Assembly (NCBI RefSeq): GCF_946151055.1
Contig: NZ_CAMGYZ010000005.1
Span: 124,001 to 188,000 of the forward strand
Length of the DNA stretch: 64,000 nt
DNA from: Bacillus sp. Marseille-Q3570
GTDB taxonomy: Bacteria > Bacillota > Bacilli > Bacillales > Fictibacillaceae
Reading direction: 5' to 3'
Below, one piece after another: positions 32,888 to 42,084 of this stretch. The translations under genes were made by a program, and so were the position numbers. The notes below the pieces were generated by a model that was given only the letters and a program-made list of their open reading frames with translations, had not been told where the DNA came from and ran no database searches. Numbering within the stretch: the first letter of the stretch is position 1; each line of letters opens with the position of its first letter.

Positions 32888-33904
32888 ATGAAAGCCATCC
32901 AGGTAGCCGAACCAGGGAATATAAGTGTAGTAGAAGTAAAAGAACCAGAATTGGCAGGTTCTAATGAAGTCAAAATCCGGATGAGAGCCATGGGGATCTG
33001 TGGTTCAGATATGCATATCCTTCATGGTGAAAATCCATTTGCATCATATCCGCGTATCATCGGGCATGAAGTAGCCGGAGAAGTAGTGGAAGTTGGGGGC
33101 TCTGTTTCGAGCATTGCGGTTGGCGATAAAGTCGTGGTCGAACCCATGACATCATGCGGAAAGTGTTATGCATGTAGGCAGGGAAGACCGAATGTATGTG
33201 AAAAAGTTGAAGTTTACGGTGTCCATCGGGAAGGCGGGGGAAGGGAAGTAATGGTCGTCCCTGAGGATCTGGTCCATAAGGTGGATGATAGATTGGATTG
33301 GTCTGAAATTGCCTTGATCGAGCCGTTTACGATAGGGGCACAGTCGGTTTACCGCGGCGATGTGAAAGAAGGCGATGTGGTCTTTATCATAGGGGCTGGT
33401 CCAATCGGCTTATGTTGCTTGAAAGTTGCGAAGGAAGCAGGAGCGAAGGTAGCGATTTCTGATTTTAATGAAGAAAGGTTATGCTTTGCTGAAAAGTGGG
33501 GGGCAGACTTCACCGTCAATCCAGGTGCCGGCGATGTGAAAGATCAGATCATGGAATGGACGGAAGGCATGGGGGCGAATGTCGTCATTGATGCGGTAGG
33601 GCTTCCACAAACAGTCGAGCAAGCGATCGAAGTGACTTCGGTAGCTGCAAGAGTGGTGTTACTTGGATTTCATGATTCACCATCACAAATTCCACAGGTG
33701 GACATTACAAAAAAAGAACTGACGATTTGCGGTTCCCGCTTGCAGACGGATCGTTTTCCAAAAGTAGTCGAACTCTTCAACACGCTGAAGTTTGATGTCA
33801 AGGACCTGGTCAGTCATGAATTCTCAATCAATGACACAGAAAAAGCATTCAAATTGATGGAATCCCCACCATCATCCGTCCGAAAAGTCATCATCAAGTT
33901 GTAG
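32888..33904 (+). CDS. Zinc-dependent medium-chain dehydrogenase (YjmD/threonine-dehydrogenase-like)
   Basis: A 338-residue MDR enzyme. Catalytic zinc ligands are C38 (GICGSDMHI) with H59-E60 (GHEVAGEV). Structural-zinc cysteines lie in SCGKCYACRQGRPNVC near residue 90. The NAD motif is GAGPIGLCC near residue 169. Such genes accompany uxu/exu operons in Bacillus (YjmD) and act on sugar acids such as L-galactonate in other species. The end of the gene is followed 3 bases later by a palindrome array. Confidence 0.88.
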   Translation: MKAIQVAEPGNISVVEVKEPELAGSNEVKIRMRAMGICGSDMHILHGENPFASYPRIIGHEVAGEVVEVGGSVSSIAVGDKVVVEPMTSCGKCYACRQGRPNVCEKVEVYGVHREGGGREVMVVPEDLVHKVDDRLDWSEIALIEPFTIGAQSVYRGDVKEGDVVFIIGAGPIGLCCLKVAKEAGAKVAISDFNEERLCFAEKWGADFTVNPGAGDVKDQIMEWTEGMGANVVIDAVGLPQTVEQAIEVTSVAARVVLLGFHDSPSQIPQVDITKKELTICGSRLQTDRFPKVVELFNTLKFDVKDLVSHEFSINDTEKAFKLMESPPSSVRKVIIKL

Positions 33905-33907
33905 TTC

Positions 33908-34160
33908 GGTGCCAGGCACCAAACCGGAAGCTTTGCAGGAGAAGGGTTCTGAATCGGTGCCAGGCACCAAACCAGAAGCCTTGCAGGAGAAGGGATCCGA
34001 AACGGTGCCAGGCACCAAACCGGAAGCTTTGCAGGAGAAGGGTTCTGAATCGGTGCCAGGCACCAAACCAGAAGCCTTGCAGGAGAAGGGATTCAAATCG
34101 GTGCCAGGCACCAAACACAAACCCTTGGGCGCCAACGGTTTTGATTTGGTGCCTGGTACG
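33908..34160. repeat. Palindrome array with 48-bp spacing (6 units)
   Basis: GGTGCCAGGCACC starts at 33908, 33956, 34004, 34052 and 34100, and a variant GGTGCCTGGTACG at 34148, all exactly 48 bp apart. The first four spacers are near-identical (AAACCGGAAGCTTTGCAGGA core); the last is diverged. The array lies between two genes of one operon and is open in one frame, which could mislead gene callers into extending the aldolase N terminus with VPGTKPEALQEKG repeats. Confidence 0.92.
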
Positions 34161-34184
34161 CATCATTTAAGGAGGTTTCTGTTT

Positions 34185-34796
34185 ATGAAGTATTCTATCT
34201 TGTCCAAAATAACGGATTCGAAAATTGTTGGTGTTATTCGTGGTCAAAATCCGGAGGAAGCGGTCCAATTATCCAAAGGGGCGATTGAAGGCGGAATCAA
34301 GACAATCGAGTTGACTTATACAACCCCTCAGGTTGACAATGTTTTTCGTCAACTACGTAATGAAGATGTACTAATAGGTGCGGGATCTGTTCTTGATCCG
34401 GAAACAGCCCTGAATGCAATTCAATCGGGTGCCCGATTCATTGTCAGTCCGCATTTCAACAAAGATGTAGCCACCTTGTGCAACAGACACGGTATTCCAT
34501 ACATGCCGGGTTGTATGACGATTCGTGAAATGGTTGAAGCGTCAGAGGCTGGATGCGACGTACTCAAACTCTTTCCAGCAAACCAATTCGATCCTTCATT
34601 CATCCGATCAGTAAATGGGCCATTGCCTCATGTAAGGCTTATGCCTACAGGCGGAATCAATCTGGAAAATATGGGCGATTGGCTTGAAGCTGGAGCGGTT
34701 GCATTAGGGATAGGAAGCGATTTGAATAAAGCATATAAACAGAGTGGATATGAAGCTGTAGTGACACTAAGTCAGCAATACGCAAACAAATGTTAA
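34185..34796 (+). CDS. kdgA: KDPG/KHG aldolase
   Basis: A 203-residue class I aldolase that splits KDPG to pyruvate and glyceraldehyde 3-phosphate. The general base Glu lies in IELTYTTPQ near residue 42 and the Schiff-base Lys in DVLKLFPANQ near residue 129. ATG 34185 has a perfect AAGGAGG 9 bases upstream. A longer in-frame reading from 33909 runs through the palindrome array and is rejected because the standard family length is about 205-215. Confidence 0.93.
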   Translation: MKYSILSKITDSKIVGVIRGQNPEEAVQLSKGAIEGGIKTIELTYTTPQVDNVFRQLRNEDVLIGAGSVLDPETALNAIQSGARFIVSPHFNKDVATLCNRHGIPYMPGCMTIREMVEASEAGCDVLKLFPANQFDPSFIRSVNGPLPHVRLMPTGGINLENMGDWLEAGAVALGIGSDLNKAYKQSGYEAVVTLSQQYANKC

Positions 34797-34814
34797 AGGC
34801 GGAGGAGGCTTGCT

Positions 34815-35918
34815 ATGAATATCACATTTCGATGGTATGGCCAAGACAATGATACGGTCACATTGGAACAGGTCAAACAGATTCCGGGAGTTAAAGGGAT
34901 CGTTTGGGCTCTTCATAAAGTTCCGGCAGGGGAAGTTTGGAAAAAAGAAGACATCCTTGCTGAAACGAAATACATTCAATCTTTTGGATTCCACACGGAC
35001 GTCGTAGAAAGTGTAAACGTCCATGAGTCAATCAAACTTGGTGACAAAGACCGGGATAAGTATATTGAAAACTACAAACAGACCATCCGTAATTTGGCTG
35101 AAGCTGGTGTGAAAGTCATCTGTTATAATTTCATGCCGATCTTTGATTGGACTCGCACAGAAATGTTCCATCCATTAGAGGACGGTTCGACAGCTTTATT
35201 TTATGAAAAAGAAAAAGTGGAGCATCTGGATCCGGAGAAGCTTCTACAAACAGTTTCCGAAGCATCTGACCTCACATTACCTGGGTGGGAGCCTGAAAAG
35301 ATGTCCCGTATTTCAGAACTCTTCGAAGCCTACAAGGGTGTAGATGAAGAACAACTTTGGGCTAATCTGGAGCATTTTCTCAAAGAAATCCTGCCCGTTG
35401 CTGAGGCGAATGGCATAAAAATGGCGATACATCCGGATGATCCACCCTGGTCTATTTTCGGGCTCCCCCGGATCATCACTGGAGAAGCTAGTTACGAAAG
35501 GTTATTTGAGATATCCGATTCCCCTTCAAACGGAATTACAATGTGCACCGGATCGATGGGGGCTGATCCTTCGAACGACATGGTCCAAGTGGCGAAAAAA
35601 TATGCCGAGCGTGCACCTTTTTCACATATCCGGAATGTAAAAATCTTTGGAAACGGGGATTTTGTAGAAACTTCCCATTATACACAGGAAGGATCGATTA
35701 ATATCCAAGGTGTCGTCGAGGAATTGAGCACCCAAAATTATGATGGCTACGTAAGACCGGATCACGGTCGTCACATTTGGGGAGAAAATTGCCGACCAGG
35801 TTACGGACTTTATGACCGCGCCTTAGGAATCATGTATTTGCTCGGATTATGGGACGCTTACGAATCAAAAGGGAAGGATGAGGAGATTGATTCCAAAACA
35901 TCAGAACTTACAAGATAG
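34815..35918 (+). CDS. uxuA: Mannonate dehydratase
   Basis: A 367-residue UxuA protein, TIM-barrel dehydratase converting D-mannonate to KDG with Mn/Fe. Conserved metal residues are seen in CYNFMPIFDWTRT near residue 98, AIHPDDPPWS near residue 203 and RPDHGRHIWGE near residue 316. It overlaps the next gene by 41 bases. It is a core step of glucuronate breakdown. Confidence 0.95.
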   Translation: MNITFRWYGQDNDTVTLEQVKQIPGVKGIVWALHKVPAGEVWKKEDILAETKYIQSFGFHTDVVESVNVHESIKLGDKDRDKYIENYKQTIRNLAEAGVKVICYNFMPIFDWTRTEMFHPLEDGSTALFYEKEKVEHLDPEKLLQTVSEASDLTLPGWEPEKMSRISELFEAYKGVDEEQLWANLEHFLKEILPVAEANGIKMAIHPDDPPWSIFGLPRIITGEASYERLFEISDSPSNGITMCTGSMGADPSNDMVQVAKKYAERAPFSHIRNVKIFGNGDFVETSHYTQEGSINIQGVVEELSTQNYDGYVRPDHGRHIWGENCRPGYGLYDRALGIMYLLGLWDAYESKGKDEEIDSKTSELTR

Positions 35919-36723
35919 AGTAGCAGTCGTCACTGGCGGAAGTGGCGTCTTGTGTTCCCGGATGGCTATTGAACTTTCGCAACATGGTGTGAAAGTAGTC
36001 ATCCTTAATAGAACCGCTGAAAAAGGGCAAAAAGTGGTGGATGAAATCCGGGAATCGGGAGGTACTGCCATTTCCATCGTAGCTGATGTATTGGATCGCT
36101 CGTCCCTAGAGAATGCCAGAGAGGAAGTCATCCAGACGTTCGGCCGAGTGGATCTTTTAATCAATGGGGCAGGCGGTAACCATCCGGACGCTATCACAGC
36201 CTCTGAAAAATACGAGGATGATGAAAAAGAAAAATCGTTCTTCGATTTGGACGAGAACGGATTCAAAAGTGTCTTCGACAGTAATTTCACTGGATCATTC
36301 CTGGCAAGCCAGGTATTCGGCAAAGCCCTTTTAAAGGCTGAAGCACCCGCCATTTTGAATATTTCTTCCATGAGCGCTTATTCGCCAATGACGAAAGTTC
36401 CTGCTTACAGCGCTGCAAAAGCTTCGATCAATAATTTCACCATGTGGATGGCAGTGCATTTTGCTGAAGCGGGATTAAGAGTAAATGCGATCGCACCAGG
36501 CTTTTTCCTGACAACACAAAACAAAAATCTACTGCTGAATGAGGATGGCAGCCATACAGCAAGGTCTGAAAAAATTATCACGGGAACACCTATGAAGCGG
36601 TTCGGAAAACCTGAAGACTTGCTTGGAACCATGCTCTGGCTGGCAGACGACTCCTATTCAAGTTTTGTAACTGGTATTACAGTTCCGGTTGACGGTGGTT
36701 TCATGGCCTATTCAGGGGTTTGA
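35878..36723 (+). CDS. SDR-type mannonate oxidoreductase (YjmF/UxuB-like)
   Basis: A 281-residue short-chain dehydrogenase with TGGSGVLCSRMA near residue 19 and the active-site Ser, Tyr and Lys in NISSMSAYSPMTKVPAYSAAK near residue 160. An insertion after NGAGGNHPDA (near residue 100) is typical of the fructuronate reductases of Bacillus (YjmF). It starts inside the end of uxuA, a 41-base overlap implying translational coupling. It reduces fructuronate to mannonate for UxuA. It ends the operon. Confidence 0.9.
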   Translation: MRRLIPKHQNLQDRVAVVTGGSGVLCSRMAIELSQHGVKVVILNRTAEKGQKVVDEIRESGGTAISIVADVLDRSSLENAREEVIQTFGRVDLLINGAGGNHPDAITASEKYEDDEKEKSFFDLDENGFKSVFDSNFTGSFLASQVFGKALLKAEAPAILNISSMSAYSPMTKVPAYSAAKASINNFTMWMAVHFAEAGLRVNAIAPGFFLTTQNKNLLLNEDGSHTARSEKIITGTPMKRFGKPEDLLGTMLWLADDSYSSFVTGITVPVDGGFMAYSGV

Positions 36724-36732
36724 TTATAATGA

Positions 36733-36774
36733 GGTTGGCTATACGGATATAAACACGTATGGCCAGCCTTTTCT
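36733..36774 (+). terminator. Terminator of the hexuronate operon
   Basis: GGTTGGCTATACG pairs with CGTATGGCCAGCC, followed by TTTTCTT. Confidence 0.85.
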
Positions 36775-36920
36775 TATGCGCAGATTTACAACTCGATTTG
36801 GAAAAAGAAAATATGGAACCAAAGAGGATTTGGAGTACTTATATCTAAATTAATGGGTAGCAGTGTAGGTATTTACACATTTAATTATCTGAATATTGTG
36901 TTAAATAAGGAGGTTTTCAG

Positions 36921-38255
36921 ATGTCCCAGATGAATCCTGGCGTGAATCCGCAACTACCTGCCCAGTCACGCGGTTCGACGGTAGGGAAGTTCGGATTTTT
37001 CAGTGCCATCGGAATCTTCATGTTTTTCATCCCGATTACGGTCAATGGGAAATCGTCCATTCCGCTCGATCATCTCGTTACCTGGTTCCAGGCTACTTTT
37101 CCTGCGCTTGTTCCGTATTATGCCCTGCTAGTCATTTTGCTTGGGGCTACCTATCCTTTTTATTCGAAAACATGGAGAAAGGACAACGTCACGCTCGTTT
37201 TCTCGTTGCTCAAAGTACTTGGTTTATTCGCATCTATTCTGATCATGTTCAATCTTGGTCCAGCCTGGATGATGGCACCGAATATGGGGCCTTTCCTATT
37301 TGAAAAGCTTGTCATTCCAGTCGGATTGCTTGTGCCGATTGGCGCAGTTTTCCTTGCACTTCTCGTCGGCTACGGATTACTCGAGTTCATCGGAGTCCTC
37401 GTCCAGCCAGTCATGCGCCCGATCTGGAAAACGCCGGGACGTTCGGCGATTGATGCGGTGGCTTCATTTGTCGGAAGCTACTCAATCGGTCTGCTCATCA
37501 CGAACCGTGTTTTTAAAGAAGGAAAGTACACCATCAAGGAAGCGGCGATCATCGCGACAGGGTTTTCAACGGTTTCCGCTACGTTCATGATCGTGGTTGC
37601 AAACACACTGGGCTTGATGGAAATCTGGAACACATACTTCTGGGTGACCTTGCTTGTAACGTTTCTGGTCACGGCGATTACAGTCCGCATCTACCCGTTG
37701 AGAAGCATGAGTAATGACTATTATCAAGGCATGGAGGGTACTCCGGAACTAAAGCCGACTGGTAACCGGGTGAAAAGCGCGTGGTCCCTGGCGATGGATG
37801 CTGCTATGAGTGCACCAACATTCGGAAAAAACATCTGGGTTAATCTGAAGGATGGCTTCATCATGACGATGGCGATCCTGCCTTCTATCATGTCGGTCGG
37901 ACTACTTGGGCTTATGCTTGCAGAGTTCACGCCGTTTTTCGATATTTTAGGCTATATCTTTTATCCATTCACTGCGCTCTTACAAATTCCAGAGCCGTTG
38001 CTTGCCGCTAAAGCAGCAGCCATTGAAATCGCGGAGATGTTTTTACCAGCATTACTAGTTGTGGATGCACCCCTAGTCACGCGCTTTGTCATCGGTGTTT
38101 TATCTGTATCTGCCATCATGTTCTTTTCAGCATTGATTCCGTGTATTCTGTCGACTGAAATCCCGCTAAGCATATGGAAAATGATGCTCATTTGGGTTGA
38201 ACGTACAATTCTCACACTCATCATCGTGACTCCAATCGCTTATTTGGTACTCTGA
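36921..38255 (+). CDS. YjiH-family membrane protein (nucleoside-recognition Gate domains)
   Basis: A 444-residue protein with about 11 hydrophobic segments and two Gate-like regions (IWKTPGRSAIDAVASFVGSY near residue 175 and near residue 360). YjiH proteins are probable transporters whose substrate is unknown. AAGGAGG precedes ATG 36921. It is 27 bases upstream of an iron alcohol dehydrogenase and forms a two-gene unit with it, suggesting uptake of an alcohol or aldehyde precursor. Confidence 0.85.
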   Translation: MSQMNPGVNPQLPAQSRGSTVGKFGFFSAIGIFMFFIPITVNGKSSIPLDHLVTWFQATFPALVPYYALLVILLGATYPFYSKTWRKDNVTLVFSLLKVLGLFASILIMFNLGPAWMMAPNMGPFLFEKLVIPVGLLVPIGAVFLALLVGYGLLEFIGVLVQPVMRPIWKTPGRSAIDAVASFVGSYSIGLLITNRVFKEGKYTIKEAAIIATGFSTVSATFMIVVANTLGLMEIWNTYFWVTLLVTFLVTAITVRIYPLRSMSNDYYQGMEGTPELKPTGNRVKSAWSLAMDAAMSAPTFGKNIWVNLKDGFIMTMAILPSIMSVGLLGLMLAEFTPFFDILGYIFYPFTALLQIPEPLLAAKAAAIEIAEMFLPALLVVDAPLVTRFVIGVLSVSAIMFFSALIPCILSTEIPLSIWKMMLIWVERTILTLIIVTPIAYLVL

Positions 38256-38282
38256 CAAACGATCAAAAAGGAGAGGGATCAA

Positions 38283-39476
38283 GTGGAGAAATTCGCTATA
38301 CTTCGGACACCGCAAGAAATCTATTATGGCCGTGGCGCTCTTGATAACGTAGGATTGGAAGCAGCAGCAAAAGGGAAAAAGGCACTGATTGTCAGTGATA
38401 AAGTGATGGACGGACTCGGGTACGTCTCGAACTGCCGGGACTTTCTTAAAAAAGAAGGTGTCGAGACTGAGGTTTATCTAGGAATTGAATCTGAGCCGAC
38501 AGATCGTTATGTAAGTGAGGCTTTGGATCTTTTAAAAGCTGAGCAGTGCGATCTTGTCATATCTCTTGGCGGTGGAAGCTGTATCGATACAGCGAAGGCG
38601 ATAGCAGTTCTGGCAAACAACGAAGGGTACATTGGTGATTACAGACCGAACCGGGAAAAAGTAATGAACCAACCGCTGCCGCACATCGCAATTCCGACGA
38701 CTGGCGGGACAGGATCTGAAGCGACGGATGTAACGATCATCACAAATACGACTGATGATATTAAAATGATGATCAAGCAACCGCCATTCATGCCAGAAGT
38801 GGCGATTGTCGATCCGTTGCTGACAGTTTCCTCGCCCCAAAATATTACTGCAGCAACGGGGGTAGATGCGCTTAGTCACGCAATCGAAGCTTATCTTTCG
38901 AAACAGGCCCACCCGATGACGGACACGTTTGCTTTATCAGCTATGAAACTGATCGTGGAAAATCTATTAACAGCTTATGATGACGGGGAAAATATCGACG
39001 CAAGGGAAGCGATGTCCCTTGGGGCACTTCAAGCTGGAATCGCGTTTACGAATGCTTCCGTCTGTCTTGTCCATGGTATGTCGAGGCCGATTGGTGCACT
39101 GTTCCATGTGCCGCATGGCTATTCCAATGCGATGCTCTTACCGGCAGTTTTAGAATACAGTAAGGAAGCATGTGTTGACCGATTGGCGGATTTAGGCCGG
39201 ATTTTCGAACCTGATCTATTCATGCCTAATGTCGAGCTGGCTAAAATTGCGGTTGAATCGGTGAAAGAACTTTGCTGGAAGCTGAATATCCCGAACCTCC
39301 AGGGGTGGGGAATCGATCAGACAGCTTTCAATCAAGCAATCGGAAAAATGGCAACAGATGCGCTAAACAGCGGAAGCCCTGCCAACAACCCGAGAGTCCC
39401 GACACAAGAGGAACTCGAAGAACTCTATCAAACCAGTTTCGATTACCAGTTTAAAAGTAGAGCAAAGGTAAATTAG
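38283..39476 (+). CDS. Iron-dependent alcohol dehydrogenase
   Basis: A 397-residue group III alcohol dehydrogenase. The NAD motif GGGSCIDTAKAIAV lies near residue 97 and PTTGGTGSEAT near residue 139. Metal ligands are D/H in GVDALSHAIEAY near residue 200 and H in LVHGMSRPIGALFHVPHGYS near residue 262. The start is GTG 38283 after AAGGAGAGGG. Related proteins are 1,3-propanediol, lactaldehyde and butanol dehydrogenases; the substrate here is unknown. Confidence 0.9.
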   Translation: MEKFAILRTPQEIYYGRGALDNVGLEAAAKGKKALIVSDKVMDGLGYVSNCRDFLKKEGVETEVYLGIESEPTDRYVSEALDLLKAEQCDLVISLGGGSCIDTAKAIAVLANNEGYIGDYRPNREKVMNQPLPHIAIPTTGGTGSEATDVTIITNTTDDIKMMIKQPPFMPEVAIVDPLLTVSSPQNITAATGVDALSHAIEAYLSKQAHPMTDTFALSAMKLIVENLLTAYDDGENIDAREAMSLGALQAGIAFTNASVCLVHGMSRPIGALFHVPHGYSNAMLLPAVLEYSKEACVDRLADLGRIFEPDLFMPNVELAKIAVESVKELCWKLNIPNLQGWGIDQTAFNQAIGKMATDALNSGSPANNPRVPTQEELEELYQTSFDYQFKSRAKVN

Positions 39477-39480
39477 ATTG

Positions 39481-39515
39481 GAAGCACTCTCGTTATAATG
39501 GGGGTGCTTCTATAT
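39481..39515 (+). terminator. Probable terminator
   Basis: GAAGCAC pairs with GTGCTTC with extra CTC/GGG pairs inside, followed by TATATATT rather than a pure T-run. Confidence 0.6.
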
Positions 39516-39717
39516 ATTACTGTTAGTCTTGTGATTAATTAAAAGAAAGATAGACTGGGATAAAACAGCCATCTTACATAACGAAAAAAATTGATGAAAT
39601 ATTGCGAAAATTAGAAAATTAGAGTTATACGGCAGTAAAAGAAGAAAATGGATAGTATTTTCAAATAAACACGAAATACAAGGTTTTACAAATAGAGTAT
39701 ATCTCACCTACACTAGG

Positions 39718-39742
39718 TTAATAAGTTAACTTAACAAACTAA
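39718..39742. promoter_or_regulatory. xylO-like operator upstream of the ROK gene
   Basis: A 25-bp element beginning TTAATA and ending AAACTAA, with AAGTTAACTT in its middle. Its length and AACTAA arm match the Bacillus xylose operator type bound by ROK-family XylR. It overlaps the region just after a TTTACA...TACACT promoter. Confidence 0.6.
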
Positions 39743-39767
39743 ATGTTGATTGTAAGGAGTTAAAGGA

Positions 39768-40931
39768 ATGCAAAAGGGGAATGCGGCTTACATCAAAAAT
39801 ATGAATACAAAAATTGTATTAGATTGCATCATCGAGCATGAACCGATCTCAAGAGCGGAGATATCAAAAAGGGTAAAAATCAGTAAACCGACTGTGTCAC
39901 AACTTGTCAATCAATTACTTATGGATGGCTTTGTTTATGAGGTTGGGATGGGGAATTCTTCAACCACAGGTGGGCGTAAACCGGTGCAGCTTTGTTTTAA
40001 CGAACGCAATTCTTATATCATCGGAATTGACATCGGAGGTTCGAAAGTGGCTTCAGGTGTAACAGACTTGAAGGGGAAAGTCCATGCTTATCGCGATTTT
40101 CAAACCCAGGAATATTTACATAAAGATTTATTTAAGCGCTTACAAGAAGATGTGCACTCCATGCTTAATGAACTTAAGTTGACTACTAGTGACCTTCTTG
40201 GACTTGGAGTCGGGGTAGCTGGGGTTACAGACGTGGACAAGGGGATTGTCGTGGAAGCACCTGCTTTAAAATGGAGCCATTTTCCGATTAAAGAAAAGCT
40301 GCAAGCATTCTATGATTTACCCATATTCGTAGACAACGATGTAAATATCACTGTATTAGGTGAACATTGGATTGGAGCAGGTGAGGATAAATCAAACATC
40401 ATTTATATATCAATCGGGACTGGAATCGGAAGCGGAATCATTCTTAATGGCAATCTGTACCGTGGAAGTAACTATAGTGCAGGAGAAATCGGTTATCAAG
40501 TAACTGACAGGAAAATGGCACGAAATTTCAATCCTGTTCTTAAAGGTTTCGGATTTCTTGAGAGCATGGCAGGAGGGATTTCGATAGGAGAACAACTCTC
40601 GAGACGAATCAATAAAAAAGTCACTGCTAAAGAGGCTTTTGAAATGGCAGATATGGGAGATGACGATGCAAAAGAAGTCATTGACTTTGCTATTGAAAAC
40701 CTGGGTATCGGTATTTCAAATTACATCTCCTTATTAGACCCTGAAATTATCATATTAGGAGGTGGTATAAGCGGATCTTATGAAAGCTTCAAAGGACAGC
40801 TGCAAGAGATCCTTGAAAAATTCACCCCTGGTAAGTGTGCAGTGATACCTACCCGCTTAGGTAAAGAAGCCGGGGTGATTGGAGCAAGTGCATTATTCCT
40901 TAAAGAATATGATTCTATTTTTAAAATTTGA
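39768..40931 (+). CDS. ROK-family transcriptional repressor (XylR/NagC type)
   Basis: A 387-residue regulator: winged helix (EPISRAEISKRVKISKPTVSQLVNQL near residue 27) and a ROK sugar-kinase-like domain with IGIDIGGSKVASGV near residue 86 and IGTGIGSGIILNGNLYRG near residue 213. The ROK zinc motif CxCGxxGC is absent where it would follow GEIGYQ near residue 240. This argues against a glucokinase and may mean altered ligand binding. A xylO-like operator precedes it and another precedes the PIG-L gene at 46562. It probably represses itself and the downstream genes. Confidence 0.88.
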   Translation: MQKGNAAYIKNMNTKIVLDCIIEHEPISRAEISKRVKISKPTVSQLVNQLLMDGFVYEVGMGNSSTTGGRKPVQLCFNERNSYIIGIDIGGSKVASGVTDLKGKVHAYRDFQTQEYLHKDLFKRLQEDVHSMLNELKLTTSDLLGLGVGVAGVTDVDKGIVVEAPALKWSHFPIKEKLQAFYDLPIFVDNDVNITVLGEHWIGAGEDKSNIIYISIGTGIGSGIILNGNLYRGSNYSAGEIGYQVTDRKMARNFNPVLKGFGFLESMAGGISIGEQLSRRINKKVTAKEAFEMADMGDDDAKEVIDFAIENLGIGISNYISLLDPEIIILGGGISGSYESFKGQLQEILEKFTPGKCAVIPTRLGKEAGVIGASALFLKEYDSIFKI

Positions 40932-40947
40932 CAGGGAGGTTTTCGCT

Positions 40948-42036
40948 TTGAAATTTGTTAAGAAAAAGATTTTTTGGTCCTTTCTTTTTCTATTCGTTTT
41001 TGTCTTGGCTGGCTGTATGGCAGGTGACAATGGTTCCGAGGAAGGCTCTTCAGATAAGAAAGAAAGTGGAGATCTAGAAGATAAAGTTGTCGTGTATTCT
41101 CCGCATGGTAAAGATATATTAAGTGATTTCGAAAAACAATTTGAAGCAGAATACGACGTCGATATGGAATTCCTTGATATGGGATCACAAGAGGTTCTCG
41201 ACCGAGTGCGCTCTGAAAAAAACAATCCACAAGCAGACATATGGTGGGGGGCACCTCAAGTCATGTTTGATGAAGCGAAGTCACAAGAGTTATTGATGGA
41301 ATACAAACCTACATATGCCGACTCATTAGATGATATGTATCATGATGAAGATTGGGCATGGTCAGGTACCTCTCAAACACCAGAAGTGATCCTCTACAAC
41401 AATAAAGAAGTTTCTGAAGAAGAAGCACCAAAAGACTGGGATGATCTTCTCGATCCTAAGTGGAATGATGAGATTATCATTCGGTACCCATTGGCTTCAG
41501 GGACAATGCGTACAATCTATTCAGCTATGATTTACCGTTCATATAAAGAAAGCCAGGATCCTCAAGAAGGATATGAATGGTTGCAAAAGTTGGATCAAAA
41601 TACGAAAGAGTACAGTGCCAATCCTGAAGTCATGTATAACCAGGTGGCAAAAGGCGTCGGAACGATTTCTGTATGGAATATGCCTGATACAGTCATGCTT
41701 GCTGAAGAAAAAGGCTACCCGTTCAGTTATGTAATTCCGGAAAGCGGGACCCCAGTATTGACAGAAGGCATAGCTATTGTAAAGGATGCACCACATCCAG
41801 AAGCTGCAAAAGCATTCTATGAATTCGTAAATACAAAGGAAGCAGCTAAGCTTTTGGCAGAAAAATACTACCGAATCCCGACACGCGATGATATAGATGA
41901 TCTTCCTGATTGGATTGAAAACACTGAAATCAAACCGATGGATATCGATTGGAAAGTTTTCCAGGAGAAGGAAGCAGAATGGATGGATCATTGGGATGAA
42001 AATATTAAAAGTACCGATAAAGACAAGAGCGAGTAA
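40948..42036 (+). CDS. Ferric/spermidine-type ABC solute-binding lipoprotein
   Basis: A binding protein of about 362 residues. TTG 40948 is used: GGGAGG lies 8 bases upstream and the frame opens a lipoprotein signal ending LAGC (Cys about residue 22). The longer reading overlaps the ROK gene. VVVYSPHGKDILSDFEKQFE near residue 48 and DIWWGAPQ near residue 85 are typical of the FbpA/PhnS/ThiB group. Iron, phosphonate or thiamine-type ligands are all possible; the lyase partner suggests an aminocarboxylate or its chelate. Confidence 0.88.
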   Translation: MKFVKKKIFWSFLFLFVFVLAGCMAGDNGSEEGSSDKKESGDLEDKVVVYSPHGKDILSDFEKQFEAEYDVDMEFLDMGSQEVLDRVRSEKNNPQADIWWGAPQVMFDEAKSQELLMEYKPTYADSLDDMYHDEDWAWSGTSQTPEVILYNNKEVSEEEAPKDWDDLLDPKWNDEIIIRYPLASGTMRTIYSAMIYRSYKESQDPQEGYEWLQKLDQNTKEYSANPEVMYNQVAKGVGTISVWNMPDTVMLAEEKGYPFSYVIPESGTPVLTEGIAIVKDAPHPEAAKAFYEFVNTKEAAKLLAEKYYRIPTRDDIDDLPDWIENTEIKPMDIDWKVFQEKEAEWMDHWDENIKSTDKDKSE

Positions 42037-42084
42037 GAGAACCGCAATTTGTTGAACAGAACTGGAAAAGGGGAGTTGTTGTCA

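Noticed and set aside
33908-34160. CRISPR array
   Set aside because: Repeats are 13-bp palindromes with near-identical spacers and there are no cas genes.
33872-34166. Minus-strand repeat proteins over the palindrome array
   Set aside because: Repetitive open frames caused by the 48-bp period, without start signals.
33909-34184. N-terminal extension of the KDPG aldolase with 16-residue repeats
   Set aside because: It is a translation of the non-coding 48-bp palindrome array; the real ribosome site and ATG are at 34169-34187.
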